DNA of 33,419 bases from a bacterium (GTDB taxonomy: Bacteria > Bacillota > Clostridia > Lachnospirales > Lachnospiraceae). How positions within the stretch are numbered: position 1 is the first letter of the stretch; each line of letters begins with the position of its first letter. The stretch spans positions 1-33,419 of the forward strand of contig JAUNRX010000028.1 in NCBI GenBank assembly GCA_030539495.1. The letters are read 5' to 3'. Shown piece by piece: positions 23,148 to 31,522 of the stretch. Made by a program: the position numbers and the translations under genes. Under the pieces are notes generated by a model, which was not told where the DNA came from, ran no database searches, and saw nothing but the letters and a program-made list of their open reading frames with translations.

Positions 23148-23975
23148 CTAGTACTCTGCTAATAACCTGCCTGCGGTCCTATATAAGAGATCCTCTTTCT
23201 CTTCTTTGGATAACGGCAGCCCTTTTATCCATGCAATCGTCTCCTTTGCACTAGACCAAGGGGAGTCGGTTCCAAATACCATATGATCTGCTCCATGTTT
23301 ATGTACAATCTCTAAAAATAACGCATCTGGAATTCTTCCCATTGTAAAACTGATATCCAGATATACTTTCTTTCCTGCTACGGTATCTAATACTTCTTCC
23401 CAACAGTCACATCCACCGGTGTGTGCCAAAATCAGTTTGTTATCCACATTGTCCCCAAGCTGAAGTTCCTCGTATAAATGATTAATCTCTTTCGGACTGC
23501 AATGAACAGGTGAAGGAAGCCCCACATCCACACCTGCATGAGTGGATACAATGAGCCCCATATTAAGTGCATCTTTTACAATCTCAATATAGGATGGATC
23601 ATCAAAAAATGTCTTTTGGTAATCCGGATGAAGCTTAATTCCCTTTAGCCCCAGCTCCTTAATTTGTAATAGCTTCTTTTTCTTATGATCATTTAGGGGA
23701 TGTATTCCCCCAAATGATATAATTCCTGGCTCTTTACTTAATTGGGCTGCCACCTTATTTACAGTCTCAAACTGTTCCGGCTTTGTAACGACAGGCAGAA
23801 TTACGCTAAGCGTTACTCCGCTTTTCTTCATACACTCTTTTAACCCCTTAAGAGTTCCGTCTGAAAATGCAGGAATCTCTGCAATCTCCTGCAATGCCTT
23901 CACTGTCCTTCCAGCCATCTTGTCTGGCCAAATATGCGTGTGCATATCGATTACGCCACTCTTTCCTTCTCCCAT
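23148..23975 (-). CDS. TIM-barrel amidohydrolase (Amidohydrolase_2 family)
   Basis: A 275-residue cytoplasmic metal-dependent hydrolase or decarboxylase. The metal-site residues of the family are visible: Asp10-x-His12-x-His14 (DMHTH), His116 (IKLHPDY), His146 (STHAGVD), His185 (LAHTGG) and Asp237 (FGTDSPW). GGGAG precedes the ATG. The gene lies 22 bp after the metal exporter and is probably co-transcribed with it. Members act on very varied substrates (amides, lactones, aromatic acids), and I cannot name this one's. Confidence 0.87.
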   Translation of the reverse strand: MGEGKSGVIDMHTHIWPDKMAGRTVKALQEIAEIPAFSDGTLKGLKECMKKSGVTLSVILPVVTKPEQFETVNKVAAQLSKEPGIISFGGIHPLNDHKKKKLLQIKELGLKGIKLHPDYQKTFFDDPSYIEIVKDALNMGLIVSTHAGVDVGLPSPVHCSPKEINHLYEELQLGDNVDNKLILAHTGGCDCWEEVLDTVAGKKVYLDISFTMGRIPDALFLEIVHKHGADHMVFGTDSPWSSAKETIAWIKGLPLSKEEKEDLLYRTAGRLLAEY

Positions 23976-23996
23976 AAGTTTCTCTCCCTTTTTTCT

Positions 23997-25175
23997 TTAT
24001 TTATTACAAATAAATCCGTGCTCCAAGGTGATGACACATAGATAACGCTCATCATATGCACTGGCAAGATTTTTAATCTGCTGCTGTATCCTCTTCTCCT
24101 GCTCCTCAGAATACTGATGTGGCACTAACAAATCAAAAATCAGATTTATCCTTTCATCTTCATTGGCAAATCTAAAGTCATGGATGCTTGCCTCATCATC
24201 TAACTCTTTTACGATCTTGGAAATAATTCTTCTTGCTTTTACAACTTCTTCATCATTTACCTCGACCGGATCCATATGGATGACCAAAAAGATGTTTTCA
24301 TCACGCAAGACCTCACGCTCCACATGGTCAATCAGCTCATGGGCCTCTTCAAAGGACATATCGTTTGGCACCTCTGCATGAATGGTGGCCATGGTGTGAC
24401 TTGGGCCATACGAATGCACAATTAGGTCATGGCTTCCAATAATCCCTTCATATCCTTCTACCTTCTTCGTAATCAGATCATATGTTTCCTTAGAAACTGC
24501 TTCACCAAGCAATGGTTCCAGCGTATCTTTTGCAATATTAAACCCTGCAATCAGTACAAATACAGAAACTACGATACCCATATATCCATCAATATTGATA
24601 CCGGAATATCTACTGATCAAAAGTGATGCAACCGTAGCGGAAGTTACTAACACATCCCCAAATGCATCTGCTGAAGTGGCCTTCATCACAGTAGAATTAA
24701 TTCGTTTCCCCAAGGTACGGTTAAAAATGCCTAGCCAGACCTTGATTAAAATAGAAATTACCAAAATTCCAACTAACGTATAATTAAATGCCACCTCTTG
24801 TGGATGGAGGATTTTATCAATGGCGCTTTTAAAGCAGGTAAATCCCACCTGCAATACTAAGAATGCTACTACCAGAGCTGAAATATATTCATAACGGCCA
24901 TGCCCAAACGGATGCTCCTTATCTGCAGGGCGACTTGCCATCTTGACACCTATAAAGCTAATAATGCTGGAAGCTGCATCCGATAAGTTGTTAAATGCAT
25001 CTGCAGTAACGGAGATACTTCCAATAATCGTTCCAATAATCAATTTTGTGATTGATAAAATCACATTACACACGATGCCAACAATACTAGCAAGTACTCC
25101 ATAGGAAGTTCTAACCTTGCTATCACTCGTCATCTCGTAATTCTTAACAAATTTTTTTACTAACAACGACGTCAT
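23997..25175 (-). CDS. Cation diffusion facilitator, probable Mn2+ exporter (MntE-like)
   Basis: A 392-residue proton-coupled metal exporter with six membrane segments (about 28-215) and a long cytoplasmic domain; a C-terminal extension goes beyond the usual 300 residues. The transport site is Asn62-x3-Asp66 (FNNLSD) in the second segment and Asp170-x3-Asp174 (DAFGD) in the fifth. This Asn-Asp-Asp-Asp set is typical of manganese members such as pneumococcal MntE, whereas zinc members carry His. HPFGHGRYEY after segment two is a family hallmark. The start at 25175 has an AGGA ten bases ahead. No Mn riboswitch is visible upstream. Metal choice is inferred from the motif. Confidence 0.87.
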   Translation of the reverse strand: MTSLLVKKFVKNYEMTSDSKVRTSYGVLASIVGIVCNVILSITKLIIGTIIGSISVTADAFNNLSDAASSIISFIGVKMASRPADKEHPFGHGRYEYISALVVAFLVLQVGFTCFKSAIDKILHPQEVAFNYTLVGILVISILIKVWLGIFNRTLGKRINSTVMKATSADAFGDVLVTSATVASLLISRYSGINIDGYMGIVVSVFVLIAGFNIAKDTLEPLLGEAVSKETYDLITKKVEGYEGIIGSHDLIVHSYGPSHTMATIHAEVPNDMSFEEAHELIDHVEREVLRDENIFLVIHMDPVEVNDEEVVKARRIISKIVKELDDEASIHDFRFANEDERINLIFDLLVPHQYSEEQEKRIQQQIKNLASAYDERYLCVITLEHGFICNK

Positions 25176-25210
25176 AATCCCTTATTCCTTTTCTTTACAT
25201 TAATATTAGT

Positions 25211-25241
25211 AGTATAACATATTTCATATTGTTAATTCCAA
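25211..25241 (-). promoter_or_regulatory. Possible promoter of the metal exporter gene
   Basis: The minus strand has an extended -10, TGTTATACT (TATACT at 25211-25216), with a weak TTGGAA (25236-25241) 19 bp away. It lies about 35 bp before the start codon. Confidence 0.4.
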
Positions 25242-25326
25242 TGAAAAACACTTGTCTTCATGTCTATTTCATTTTTCTACTGTATAACTTTTTGTATCTG
25301 GTCAATTCTCTAATTATCACTGTTTT

Positions 25327-25355
25327 TTGACTTCTGAAATAAAACTTAATATTTT
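25327..25355 (+). promoter_or_regulatory. Possible promoter of the glycosyltransferase operon
   Basis: TTGACT (25327-25332) and TATTTT (25350-25355) are separated by 17 bp, about 95 bp before the start codon. The 275-bp gap 25176-25450 holds this and the divergent promoter; I see no gene or strong hairpin in it. Confidence 0.4.
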
Positions 25356-25450
25356 CTTACGTTTCGTTCAAACTCCTATGTTTCAGAAATTATCTAGTGT
25401 AAAATGCATGTAGAGATTACAAAGCTATGTATACACATGGAGGAATAGTA

Positions 25451-26500
25451 ATGCATAATATAAACATGTTATCAAGAGCGGATAGTGTAAAAGGACAGGG
25501 TGTTGGCTCTGCTTATTTAGAGCAAGTCGCATTAGTCAAAGAAGACCTATCCAAAGAATATAAAGTATCCATTAACAGCCTGTCGATGAAAGAGATTACC
25601 CATTATCACAGCATAAACCCTGAATTCTTCTTAAGCATACCATTTGCAAAGAAAAAGGGTGTTGCCGTTGGATATGTACATTTCATTCCAGAAACTTTAG
25701 AAGACAGCATTCACTTACCAAAGATCTTAAAGATCCCATTTTATTGGTATGTGATGAAATTCTATAAATCTATGGATCTTTTAGTAACGGTAAATCCTTG
25801 GTTTATCGAAAAGCTTGCAGAGTATGGAATTAATCCTAAGAAAGTAACCTATATTCCAAACTATGTTTCGGATAAGCAATTTCATCCCCTTGCTCCTTCA
25901 AAAGTAAAAGGACTTCGTAAAAAATATGGTCTTGATCCAGAAAAATTTACTGTCCTTGGCGTCGGACAACTACAAATCCGTAAAGGAATTCTTGACTTTA
26001 TTGAAATTGCCAAACAAATGCCCAAACTTCAATTTGTCTGGGCTGGTGGCTTCTCCTTCGGACCAATCACCGATGGCTATGAAGAAATTAAGAAAATTAA
26101 AGAAAATCCACCTGCCAATGTAACATTCCTTGGAATTATCGATCGTGAGAATATGAATGAAGTTTATAATCTATGCGATGTAATGTTCTTACCATCATAT
26201 AATGAATTATTCCCAATGACCGTATTAGAATCTATGAACTGTAACAAACCAATGTTACTTCGAGATTTAGATTTATATGAAAACATATTATTTGATTTTT
26301 ACTTAAAAGGAAATTCCAACGAAGAATTTATTCACATCCTCAACTCCCTTTCCACGGACCCTGCCTACAAAGAAAAGGCATCTCTTATGTCCCAAAAAGG
26401 AAAGGCATTCTATAGTCGTGAACATGTTGCCCGCATGTGGGATAAATTCTACAAACGTGCTCTTCGTTATAAGAAGTGGAAAGAAACGAAAACTAGCTAA
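25451..26500 (+). CDS. Family 4 glycosyltransferase, probably membrane glycolipid synthesis
   Basis: Transfers a sugar from a nucleotide donor with retention. The 349-residue product starts at ATG 25451 (MHNINMLSRADSV), since GGAGGA lies 6 bp ahead; an ATG at 25427 lacks one. The N-terminal acceptor half has the GVGSAYLEQV loop, and the GT-B C-terminal half begins VLGVGQLQIRKG, with the donor-binding EX7E pair Glu252 and Glu260 (NELFPMTVLE). It resembles processive diacylglycerol glucosyltransferases of Gram-positives. The next gene, 13 bp downstream, is a flippase-like membrane protein, in keeping with lipid glycosylation. The acceptor is inferred. Confidence 0.88.
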   Translation: MHNINMLSRADSVKGQGVGSAYLEQVALVKEDLSKEYKVSINSLSMKEITHYHSINPEFFLSIPFAKKKGVAVGYVHFIPETLEDSIHLPKILKIPFYWYVMKFYKSMDLLVTVNPWFIEKLAEYGINPKKVTYIPNYVSDKQFHPLAPSKVKGLRKKYGLDPEKFTVLGVGQLQIRKGILDFIEIAKQMPKLQFVWAGGFSFGPITDGYEEIKKIKENPPANVTFLGIIDRENMNEVYNLCDVMFLPSYNELFPMTVLESMNCNKPMLLRDLDLYENILFDFYLKGNSNEEFIHILNSLSTDPAYKEKASLMSQKGKAFYSREHVARMWDKFYKRALRYKKWKETKTS

Positions 26501-26513
26501 AAGGAGGGTCTCT

Positions 26514-27521
26514 ATGAAATCGAATAAATGGAACCTTGTATTTATCACTTGCGCTTCACTTTTAGTCGTCGGCATCATCGTTTTGACCAATGATGTAAAG
26601 CAATTGTTCCAGATCATTCTTGGAACAGAAAAGCTTTGGCTGATGCTAGCCATCCTTTGTATGATTGGCTACTGTTTATTAGAAAGTGGCGTCCTATATT
26701 TCACTGCAAACTGCATTAAACGAAAACTATCTTTTGTAAATGCATTTCGCACTACTATGGTCGGCCAGTTATTTAATAACATTACTCCATTTGCAAGCGG
26801 CGGACAGCCAATGCAATTATACTATTTAACGAAATCCTCGTTCCAATTAGGAGAGGCTTCCAGTATCCTTCTTATGAAGTTTATTGTTTACCAAAGTGCC
26901 TTGATTGTATACTCAACAGTCTTAATCTTTATACGATACAGCTTCTTTTCTAAACAAGTAAGCAAACTTGGATACTTTATTGGAGCCGGCTTTACCGTAA
27001 ATCTGCTTGTAGTAATTGGATTATTTCTAATCGGATTTTTACCTGGTTCGGCTACCAAGCTTACAAAAGCAATCGTTGCATTATTAGCAAAAATTCGTAT
27101 CATTAAAGATAAAGAGAAAACTACGGCTCATGCTATTTCCAATATCGAAGGCTTCCACAATGGATTTAGACAGTTAATGCTTCAAAAATCAGTGTTATTT
27201 AAGTCCATTATCATTACGATTGCGCAGCTTACATGCATCTTCATCATTCCATTCTGCATCTGTATGGCACTTGGAATTGAAGTAAGCTCCATTATTTCCG
27301 TAGTGGCAGCAAGCTCCTTCGTTATGATGATTTCTGCATTTATCCCACTTCCAGGTGCTTCCGGTGGTGCAGAAGGAAGTTTCTATCTATTATTCGGTAT
27401 CTTTATTATAAAGCCAGGCTTAACTGCAGTAGCGTTGCTTCTTTGGAGATTTATCACCTACTATCTCCCAATTATCGTAGGGATTTTCTTCTGCAGATTA
27501 AGAAAGACAAATGCAGCTTAA
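26514..27521 (+). CDS. Flippase-like integral membrane protein (UPF0104/LPG synthase TM family)
   Basis: A 335-residue membrane protein with about eight hydrophobic segments, starting at ATG 26514 after AAGGAGG; a longer reading from 26418 lies inside the glycosyltransferase gene. The family's conserved segments are visible: the loop GQLFNNITPFASGGQP near residue 84 and PLPGASGGAEGSFYLLFG near 282. It is the stand-alone form of the membrane part of lysylphosphatidylglycerol synthase, without the aminoacyl-transferase domain. Relatives move lipids or lipid-linked sugars across membranes. Being next to the glycosyltransferase, it probably handles that enzyme's glycolipid. Substrate not visible. 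Confidence 0.85.
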   Translation: MKSNKWNLVFITCASLLVVGIIVLTNDVKQLFQIILGTEKLWLMLAILCMIGYCLLESGVLYFTANCIKRKLSFVNAFRTTMVGQLFNNITPFASGGQPMQLYYLTKSSFQLGEASSILLMKFIVYQSALIVYSTVLIFIRYSFFSKQVSKLGYFIGAGFTVNLLVVIGLFLIGFLPGSATKLTKAIVALLAKIRIIKDKEKTTAHAISNIEGFHNGFRQLMLQKSVLFKSIIITIAQLTCIFIIPFCICMALGIEVSSIISVVAASSFVMMISAFIPLPGASGGAEGSFYLLFGIFIIKPGLTAVALLLWRFITYYLPIIVGIFFCRLRKTNAA

Positions 27522-27625
27522 GGCAATAACTTTTTACACTCGTCTGCATAGAATATAGTGTAGACGTCGATTAATAGCAGAACCTTATAGTTTTCTAACG
27601 ATAACAATAAAAGACAGGTCGAAAT

Positions 27626-28090
27626 ATGAAAATCTTAGTAGATGCTGATGCATGTCCAGTAAAAGAGATTATAGAGGACATTGCTAGCAATTTTAAAATA
27701 CCAGTAATTATGATTATTGATACTAGCCATGAACTCTATTCCAATTATTCAGAAATAATACAAGTAAGTAAGGCCCCTGATGCCGTCGATTTAGCTTTAT
27801 TCAATCGTACAAGTCCGGGTGATATCGTCGTTACACATGACTATGGTGTTGCCAGCATGGTACTTGGTAAGAAAGCCTATGCCATTAACAACAATGGCAA
27901 ATGGTTTACAAATCAAAATATCGATGTGTTGATGTATGAACGACATATTGCTGCCAAACAGCGTAAAATGGGTGTTCACAGCTGCAGTATGAAAAAACGC
28001 AGCAAACAAGATGACCAGCATTTTCGCGATGGGTTTACAAGACTATGTATTTATGCCATAAAAAGAGAAAAAGAGATGCATGATAAATAG
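27626..28090 (+). CDS. yqxD: YaiI/YqxD family protein (DUF188)
   Basis: A 154-residue member of a widespread, poorly characterised family with a PIN-like fold. It has the opening signature MKILVDADACPVKEII, the VTHDYGVASM loop and the conserved C-terminal stretch QDDQHFRDGFTRLC. The acidic residues Asp7 and Asp9 suggest metal binding and possibly nuclease action, but no function is established. The ribosome site is weak (AGGT). It lies 104 bp after the flippase-like gene; that gap has an 8-bp hairpin (about 27544-27570) and nothing else of note. Confidence 0.88.
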   Translation: MKILVDADACPVKEIIEDIASNFKIPVIMIIDTSHELYSNYSEIIQVSKAPDAVDLALFNRTSPGDIVVTHDYGVASMVLGKKAYAINNNGKWFTNQNIDVLMYERHIAAKQRKMGVHSCSMKKRSKQDDQHFRDGFTRLCIYAIKREKEMHDK

Positions 28091-28099
28091 AGCATAAAA

Positions 28100-28127
28100 A
28101 GAGGCTGCCGCAGATGTGACAGCCTCT
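28100..28127. repeat. Hairpin, first copy of a duplicated stem-loop
   Basis: AGAGGCTG and CAGCCTCT form an 8-bp stem around a 12-nt loop. It has no T-tract. Its core and loop are repeated almost identically at 28151-28172 (one base differs). Confidence 0.75.
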
Positions 28128-28144
28128 TCAGCTTGTCGACAAAG

Positions 28145-28179
28145 AAAAAAGGCTGCCGCAGATGCGACAGCCTTTTTTT
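28145..28179. terminator. Bidirectional terminator, second copy of the stem-loop
   Basis: A6GGCTG (28145-28155) pairs with CAGCCT6 (28168-28178), with A and T tracts outside the GC core, so it can end both yqxD and the peptide-transport operon. It overlaps the ATPase stop codon at 28178-28180. Confidence 0.88.
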
Positions 28180-29749
28180 ATAAAATTGCATTTAGCAGTT
28201 TCTTTGTATAGTCTGCTTTCGGATTATAATAAATCTCATCCTTTGTTCCCTGCTCCACAATAATGCCGTCTTTCATAACCGCAATACGGTCACATAACTC
28301 ATATACGACATTTAAGTCATGAGAAATAAACAAATAGGATAATTGATATTCTTCTCGTAATCGCTTTAATAGTTTTAGTATTTGATCCTGGATTGTTACA
28401 TCCAGTGCCGATACGGGTTCATCTAACACAATAAACTTCTTATTCGTCATAAGTGCAAGTGCAATTGCCACACGTTGACGCTGCCCGCCACTAAGCTTTG
28501 CAATGTTACGTTTGGAGTAGTCTTTTGGAAGTCCTACCTCTTCTAACATCTGCTCTACTTTTTCCGTGCGTTCTTTACTATTCAGCTTGCCCTCAATGAT
28601 CAAAGGCTCACTTAAAATTGCACCAATGGTCTTGGCTGGATTTAAAGAGGAATACGGATCCTGGAATACCATCTGAGGATTTGTTTCCTTTAGCTCTAAT
28701 GAACCTTGCGTATGCTTGTTAAGCCCTACGATTGCTTTTGATAACGTAGACTTTCCACATCCACTCTCTCCAACAATACCAAAAATCTCGCCTTCATTTA
28801 TCGTAAAGGAAACACCTTTTACGATATGCTTTTCTTCTGGTTTCTTAAACAATCCTTTACCCTTTACCTTATAGCTGACATTTAGATCCTTTACCGTTAA
28901 GATTGGTGTACTCTCTTTTTCTGTTCCTGTTACCGCAAGTTCGCTAAATGCCTCATTTGCCTTAATGCTTGGAACTGCTGCAAGAAGTTTCTTTGTATAT
29001 GCTTCTTTCGGATGATCAAAGATATCGCTGATCTTTCCTTGCTCTACAATCTCACCTTCACACATAACGATTACACGGTTGCAAAGCTTCTTAACCACTC
29101 CTAGATCATGACTGATAAAGATAATGCTTGTACCGTATTTTCTATTCATCTTAAGCAAAAGTTCAAGGATCTGTTTCTGTATGGTCACATCAAGCGCCGT
29201 AGTTGGCTCATCCGCAATCAATAACTTTGGCTGTAAGATCATCGCCATTGCAATCATTACCCTTTGACGCATACCACCGGAAAGCTGGTGTGGATATTTG
29301 TCATATAACTCTTCTGGATTTGGAAGGCCAACATCCTGAAACATAGAAAGTACTCGCTCTTTATATGCTTTCTTCTCTCCATCCTTATGAAGAACTAATA
29401 CTTCCTCTACCTGAGGCCCTACCTTTAATAAAGGATTTAAGCTTGTCATAGGCTCTTGAAATACCATGGAAATGTCTTTTCCTTTTAACTTACGCTTTTC
29501 TTCCATAGGAAGTGTAAGCAACTCTTTCTCTTCAAACAAGATACTGCCTTTGTTGACCTTGGCTGTATGACTTAATAGATCCATGATGGTAAGGGAAGTT
29601 AGTGATTTTCCGGAACCGCTCTCTCCTACGATTCCAACAATCTCTCCCTGCCCTACATCAAAGCTAATCTCCTTTACCACTTGGGTAAACTGCTTATTTT
29701 CTTCGAATCCAATGGAAAGGTCCGTAACTTTTAATATTCTATTTTCCAT
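28178..29749 (-). CDS. Fused double ATPase of an oligopeptide-type ABC transporter (DppD-DppF)
   Basis: Powers the transporter encoded by the three genes upstream; 523 residues with two nucleotide-binding domains in one chain. Half one (1-265): Walker A GESGSGKS (42-49), signature LSGGMRQR, Walker B LLIADEPTTALD. Half two (about 285-523): Walker A GESGCGKS, signature LSGGQRQR, Walker B FIVLDEPVSALD. Between Walker A and the Q-loop of half two (GLNKHTQGSLELKETNPQMVFQDP), about 20 residues usual in DppF-type domains are missing, though all catalytic motifs remain. The ATG lies 7 bp after the permease stop, with its AAGGTAGG site overlapping the permease end. Confidence 0.93.
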   Translation of the reverse strand: MENRILKVTDLSIGFEENKQFTQVVKEISFDVGQGEIVGIVGESGSGKSLTSLTIMDLLSHTAKVNKGSILFEEKELLTLPMEEKRKLKGKDISMVFQEPMTSLNPLLKVGPQVEEVLVLHKDGEKKAYKERVLSMFQDVGLPNPEELYDKYPHQLSGGMRQRVMIAMAMILQPKLLIADEPTTALDVTIQKQILELLLKMNRKYGTSIIFISHDLGVVKKLCNRVIVMCEGEIVEQGKISDIFDHPKEAYTKKLLAAVPSIKANEAFSELAVTGTEKESTPILTVKDLNVSYKVKGKGLFKKPEEKHIVKGVSFTINEGEIFGIVGESGCGKSTLSKAIVGLNKHTQGSLELKETNPQMVFQDPYSSLNPAKTIGAILSEPLIIEGKLNSKERTEKVEQMLEEVGLPKDYSKRNIAKLSGGQRQRVAIALALMTNKKFIVLDEPVSALDVTIQDQILKLLKRLREEYQLSYLFISHDLNVVYELCDRIAVMKDGIIVEQGTKDEIYYNPKADYTKKLLNAIL

Positions 29750-29756
29750 AACTGAC

Positions 29757-30536
29757 CTACCTTTCTACAAGAAGACTGAAGCCTAGTACCGTAATGATAA
29801 TTGTGATACCAGGTGCAATACAATACCAAGGAGCTGTGAGTAAGAAACTCTGTGCATCACTTAACATTCTACCAAGGCTAGGATCTGGTGGCTGAACACC
29901 TAATCCTAAATAACTCATACTTGCTTCTGCTAATACTGCATTATTAAATCCAATGGCAAGGGACGGAAGTAAGATTGGCAATGTGTTTGGCATTATATGT
30001 AGAAACATAATGCGCACATGGCTTGCTCCCATCAGTCTTGCATTCTTTACATAATCTAATTGCTTCTGTGCAACAAACTCACTACGAATGACACGAGCAA
30101 AACTCGGTATAAAAATAAGTCCTAATGCAAAGATAATTTTATACTTTCCAACTCCCATAATACTTACTACAAGTAATGCAAGCAGGATACTTGGAATAGA
30201 TGCTACCACGTCATTAAATCTCATCAGGCATTCATCCACAACACCACCGAAATATCCGGTAATTGCCCCCACGATACACCCAATTACTGCACCAATGATA
30301 ATTGTTGCAATGGCAATAAGGAATGTAGTCTTTGCCCCGTCCATAACACGGCTTAAAATATCTCGTCCAAAATTATCGGTTCCAAATGGATGTGCCAAGG
30401 ATGGTGCTAGATTTTTTGATAATCCATCCATCTTATTTGGTTCATAAGGAGTATAAAATAGTCCGACTAGCGTAATTCCAACTACCAGTATGACAAGCAC
30501 AAGGCCGATCTTCTGTGTGGCCGTCAACTTTTTCAT
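29757..30536 (-). CDS. Oligopeptide-type ABC transporter permease, DppC/OppC family
   Basis: One of two membrane subunits. The 259 residues include the family signature HPFGTDNFGRDILSRVMDGAKTT near residue 49, and the EAA-type loop YVKNARLMGASHVRIMFLHIMPN. The usual cytoplasmic tail (GDGLRDALDP-like) is absent: the chain ends LGFSLLVER just where the last membrane segment finishes, and the ATPase gene starts 7 bp later. AAGGAGG lies ahead of the ATG. It follows the DppB gene by 14 bp. Confidence 0.92.
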   Translation of the reverse strand: MKKLTATQKIGLVLVILVVGITLVGLFYTPYEPNKMDGLSKNLAPSLAHPFGTDNFGRDILSRVMDGAKTTFLIAIATIIIGAVIGCIVGAITGYFGGVVDECLMRFNDVVASIPSILLALLVVSIMGVGKYKIIFALGLIFIPSFARVIRSEFVAQKQLDYVKNARLMGASHVRIMFLHIMPNTLPILLPSLAIGFNNAVLAEASMSYLGLGVQPPDPSLGRMLSDAQSFLLTAPWYCIAPGITIIITVLGFSLLVER

Positions 30537-30550
30537 GTATTTATCCTCCT

Positions 30551-31492
30551 TTACTCTGCACGAACTCTTGGGTCGATGAACTGATACAGTACGTCAACGA
30601 TAAAGTTCATAAGTATGACTAACGATGCTATATATAATACAATTGCCTGCACCACAGGATAATCCCTGTTACCGATGCCAGACACTAATAATCTTCCTAA
30701 TCCAGGCAAGTTAAATACCTGTTCCACAACGATGCTTCCTGCAAATACTTCTGCAACCATCATTGCAAAAAATGTAATAACCGGAATTAAAGCATTCTTA
30801 AGCACATGGGCATATAACACATGATTGCTGCTGCTTCCTTTACTATAAGCCGTACGTACATAATCTAGCTCAAGCTGGCGCTTAATCGAACTGCGTAAAA
30901 ACTTTGTCATCATTGCAATCTTCGGAACTGCAACTGCAATTGCCGGAAAGATTAAATAATAGAAAAACTGTGGCTTATTATCCGCAAAGGAAATTACCGT
31001 TCCTGGTGTAAAGAACTTAAACGTCAATCCAAACACTAAGGTAATCATAATCCCTAGGAAAAATGGCGGAATTGCCATGCCAAGATGAATAAAGAACTGA
31101 TGCACTCCTTCAAATCTGGAATGCCTCTTTTTCGTTGTTACAATTCCAAGTGGAACCGAAATCCCCACCGTCAAAAGAATTGAAATGACTGCTAAGGAAA
31201 GTGTGATTGGAAGTCTTTCCTTAATTAACTGACTCACTGGTAACTTATAGTTTGTCGATGTACCAAAATCCCCTGTTAAGGCGTCAAAAAGCCAATTCTT
31301 ATAACGCACAAGAACTGGCTTATTGTAACCTAGCTCCTCCCTAAGTGCTTCCACTTGTTCAGGAGTCGCATCAGTCCCAAGGGAAGTAAGTGCACTGTCC
31401 CCGGGAATGATTTCAAAGGCGATAAAGGTTAAAAATGTAACTGTCAACAATGTTAGAATGAGAGTTATCGTTTTCTTTATGATATATTTCAT
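30551..31492 (-). CDS. Oligopeptide-type ABC transporter permease, DppB/OppB family
   Basis: The other membrane subunit; 313 residues from the ATG at 31492 (MKYIIKK), preceded by GGTGGAG. An in-frame GTG nine bases earlier is part of that site. The N-terminal segment is TLILTLLTVTFLTFIAFEIIPGD, followed by the external loop EQVEALREELGYNKPV and GDFGTSTNYKLPVSQLIKE typical of the family. The ATPase-docking loop is YVRTAYSKGSSSNHVLYAHVLKN, and the C-terminus is FIDPRVRAE. It lies 30 bp after the binding protein gene. Confidence 0.93.
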   Translation of the reverse strand: MKYIIKKTITLILTLLTVTFLTFIAFEIIPGDSALTSLGTDATPEQVEALREELGYNKPVLVRYKNWLFDALTGDFGTSTNYKLPVSQLIKERLPITLSLAVISILLTVGISVPLGIVTTKKRHSRFEGVHQFFIHLGMAIPPFFLGIMITLVFGLTFKFFTPGTVISFADNKPQFFYYLIFPAIAVAVPKIAMMTKFLRSSIKRQLELDYVRTAYSKGSSSNHVLYAHVLKNALIPVITFFAMMVAEVFAGSIVVEQVFNLPGLGRLLVSGIGNRDYPVVQAIVLYIASLVILMNFIVDVLYQFIDPRVRAE

Positions 31493-31522
31493 TTTCTCCA
31501 CCGCCTTTGATTTGATTTAATT

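Noticed and set aside
25176..25450. A manganese (yybP-ykoY) riboswitch before the metal exporter
   Set aside because: The leader from the likely promoter is only about 30 nt, too short for that riboswitch, and its conserved stems are not visible.
26418..26513. N-terminal extension of the flippase-like protein starting inside the glycosyltransferase gene
   Set aside because: The strong AAGGAGG site directly before ATG 26514, and a hydrophobic segment starting right after it, fix the start there.
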